From Chloroflexia bacterium (GTDB lineage Bacteria; Chloroflexota; Chloroflexia; QHBQ01; JADMIH01), in contig JAICKM010000538.1 in NCBI GenBank assembly GCA_025927935.1, positions 1 to 5,022 on the forward strand: a stretch of 5,022 nt of DNA, in the 5' to 3' direction. Shown here one piece after another: positions 4,160 to 5,022 of this stretch. Within the stretch, counting starts at the first letter, position 1. Each line of letters begins with the position of its first letter. The translations under genes were made by a program, and so were the position numbers. The notes below the pieces were generated by a model that ran no database searches, was not told the origin of the DNA, and saw nothing but the letters and a program-made list of their open reading frames with translations.

Positions 4160-5022
4160 GCCGACTCCCGCTGGTGTTCCTTCACGGTGGCGAAAATCAT
4201 GCGCCCGGCCACCGTCTGCAGCACGCGCGTGACCATCACATCCACATCGCCACGGTCCACATAGCGGCGCCCATTCTCGACCACGATCATGGTGCCGTCG
4301 TCCAGGTAGGCCACGCCCTGGTTGAGTTCCTTGCCCTCCTGGATCACGCGCACGCGCATCTCCTCGCCGGGCAACACGGCGGGCTTCACCGAGTTGGCAA
4401 GCTCGTTGATGTTCAGCACGCGCACGCCCTGTAGCTCGGCGACGCGGTTCATGTTGTAGTCGTTGGTCACGACCGGGTAGTGATACGTCCGCCCGATCTT
4501 GATCAGCTTGCCATCCACATCGTTCACGTCGGTCGCGTCGATCTCGGAGATCTGGATGGGGATGACGGAGTCCTTTTGCAGCCGCTTGAGCATCTCCAGC
4601 CCGCGCCGCCCGCGGTTGCGCTTCAGCGTGTCGGGCGAGTCGGCGATGCGCTGGAGTTCGTTGAGCACAAAGCGCGGGATGAGCAGCACGCCGTCGAGGA
4701 AGCCGGTCTGGCTGATGTCGGCGATGCGCCCGTCGATGATCGCGCTGGTGTCGATCAGGATGTACTTCTCGGCGGCGGGTTCCTTTTCCGCCTCCACGGC
4801 GGGCGGGTGGGCCAGGTGCGCCGGGTTCATCCCGCCGAGGATGTCGAGGAATTCAGCCCGCCGCATCACCATGAGATAGATGCCGAGATAGCCGAAGACG
4901 ATGGCCGCCGCCGAGGGCAGCAGGTGTCCCAGTTCGTTTGGCAACCGGCTGAGCGGGATGGAAAGCAGCGCGGCCACGACCAGGCCCAGGATCAGGCCGA
5001 TGGCCGCGGCCAGGATGTCGCC
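4156..5022 (-). CDS. yacL: YacL-like membrane-anchored PIN-TRAM domain protein (5' end outside window)
   Basis: The frame is open to the right edge, giving 288 visible residues; the GTG at 4977 is internal, because the preceding 15 codons (GDILAAAIGLILGLV) continue a membrane helix. Two hydrophobic segments are seen, about 3-24 and 34-53, matching the last helices of the YacL membrane part. A charged linker is followed by the PIN nuclease domain (about 86-210), with acidic residues D91 (LIDTSAIIDGRI), E121 (FVLNELQRI), D168/D170 (VNDVDGKL) and D188 (VVTNDYN), which is the usual Mg-binding set. A TRAM domain (about 216-280, LPGEEMRVRVIQEGKELNQGVAYLDDGTMIVV) probably binds RNA. The likely role is a membrane-tethered ribonuclease; the physiological substrate is not established as far as I know. 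The same gene pair, yacL then ispD, occurs in Firmicutes. The stop TGA overlaps the ispD start. Confidence 0.93.
   Translation of the reverse strand, partial: GDILAAAIGLILGLVVAALLSIPLSRLPNELGHLLPSAAAIVFGYLGIYLMVMRRAEFLDILGGMNPAHLAHPPAVEAEKEPAAEKYILIDTSAIIDGRIADISQTGFLDGVLLIPRFVLNELQRIADSPDTLKRNRGRRGLEMLKRLQKDSVIPIQISEIDATDVNDVDGKLIKIGRTYHYPVVTNDYNMNRVAELQGVRVLNINELANSVKPAVLPGEEMRVRVIQEGKELNQGVAYLDDGTMIVVENGRRYVDRGDVDVMVTRVLQTVAGRMIFATVKEHQRESA

Overview
This is a GC-rich bacterial chromosome segment with six protein-coding genes, two of them cut by the window edges. Gene content (membrane PIN-TRAM protein joined to ispD, an actinobacterial-looking O-methyltransferase-like protein, an archaeal-looking HD protein) and the sigma70-type promoters would suit a member of the Chloroflexota. 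That placement is inference from family resemblance, not proof.

Layout. On the + strand, 1-414 is the C-terminal end of a probable phage-type single-strand annealing or ssDNA-binding protein. It is followed by a small excisionase-type helix-turn-helix protein (484-726). This pair looks like the edge of a mobile element or domesticated phage module and is closed by a near-perfect intrinsic terminator (763-796). Directly after it come an extended -10 promoter and a GC-rich leader of about 107 nt with two competing folds. These drive a 312-residue HD-domain phosphohydrolase (932-1870).

The rest is on the - strand and converges on the HD gene with a 21-nt gap. Read in transcription order from the right edge: a YacL-like membrane PIN-TRAM protein (5022-4156, 5' end outside the window) overlaps ispD (4159-3437) by four bases. 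Then comes a 263-nt intergenic region, which is AT-rich over about 3200-3260. After that lie a GGDEF protein with a C-terminal ribbon-helix-helix-like tail (3173-2487) and, 13 nt later, a small SAM-dependent methyltransferase (2473-1892).

The most interesting part is 2487-3260. A GGDEF domain appears fused to a CopG/Arc-like DNA-binding segment. The gene's own promoter (TTGACA, 17-bp spacer, TAACAT) is overlaid by a perfect 20-bp palindrome, with a further half-site one turn away. A simple reading is an autoregulated nucleotide-signalling transcription factor co-expressed with a methyltransferase. No gene-free stretch exceeds 300 bases; the two longest gaps (727-931 and 3174-3436) are described in the feature list. 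I see no rRNA, convincing tRNA, CRISPR array or insertion sequence.
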